Below, piece by piece: positions 63,999 to 64,000 of a stretch of 64,000 bases of DNA. Numbering within the stretch: position 1 is the stretch's first letter; each line of letters opens with the position of its first letter. The translations under genes and the position numbers were made by a program. The notes beneath the pieces were generated by a model. The model was given only the letters and a program-made list of their open reading frames with translations. It made no database searches and was not told where the DNA came from. This DNA is from Gemmatales bacterium (GTDB taxonomy: Bacteria; Planctomycetota; Planctomycetia; Gemmatales; HRBIN36), in the NCBI GenBank assembly GCA_025060195.1, contig JANXCQ010000019.1:1-64000 (forward strand), written 5' to 3'.

Positions 63999-64000
63999 GC

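Noticed and set aside
1-64000. tRNA, rRNA, insertion sequence or integrase genes
   Set aside because: I scanned the intergenic stretches for T-loop-like sequences, rRNA-like blocks, terminal inverted repeats and transposase motifs and found none I could support.

Overview
The window looks like chromosome of a planctomycete, probably from the Gemmata/Zavarzinella side of the phylum. The signs are two DUF1559-type pseudopilin genes, a PVC-type cytochrome (CxxCH) dehydrogenase fused to HEAT-like repeats, a planctomycete cytochrome domain fused to WD40 repeats, a PPC-domain exported protein, exported proteins with an N-terminal LE-x-LE-x-R motif, an ECF sigma factor beside a Ser/Thr kinase, and short operons that change strand often. 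GC content looks moderately high. I see no rRNA, tRNA, insertion sequence, integrase or CRISPR array.

0-12 kb is mostly housekeeping: hemC, hslVU with an ABC ATPase, a small MoaD/ThiS-like protein ending in Gly-Gly, trpS, a membrane protein of the M50 peptidase fold that has lost its zinc ligands, an RNase HII relative, a HIT protein, a JAMM peptidase, argG, and an HTH-EIIA fusion. 12-13 kb is a compact metal-response unit. A MerR regulator with mercury-type cysteine spacing sits behind a textbook mer operator and is followed by a secreted protein with about 50 cysteines. 13-16 kb has two DUF1559 pseudopilin genes, one interrupted by an in-frame amber codon. 16-31 kb holds envelope genes: kdsD, a very large LptA/LptC-like protein, an LptF/LptG permease and an alginate-export-type porin. 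It also holds a dual-specificity phosphatase, YdjY, SpoVG with an inserted zinc ribbon, DUF3500, a sigma factor/kinase pair and a DUF6263-like protein.

31-42 kb carries exported surface proteins (one frameshifted), the large cytochrome-dehydrogenase and an aminotransferase, with about 1 kb of repeat-bearing, apparently non-coding DNA at the end. 42-48.5 kb is the most unusual block. It is one minus-strand cluster of five genes, in transcription order: a divergent ECF-like sigma factor, two proteins I cannot place, a protein that appears to join a Lon-like domain to a CARF-like nucleotide-sensor domain, and a membrane M48 metallopeptidase. The arrangement recalls CRISPR-linked protease/sigma-factor signalling, but there is no CRISPR locus in the window.

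48.5-64 kb is metabolic and exported genes: a sugar-phosphate isomerase-like TIM barrel, a cupin sugar isomerase-like protein, an acyl-CoA ligase-like enzyme, a PPC protein, the cytochrome-WD40 protein, an isopropylmalate dehydrogenase-type enzyme, an LRR lipoprotein, nadB, ribosomal protein L25 and pth. Functions are assigned by reading motifs in the translations. No database search was possible.
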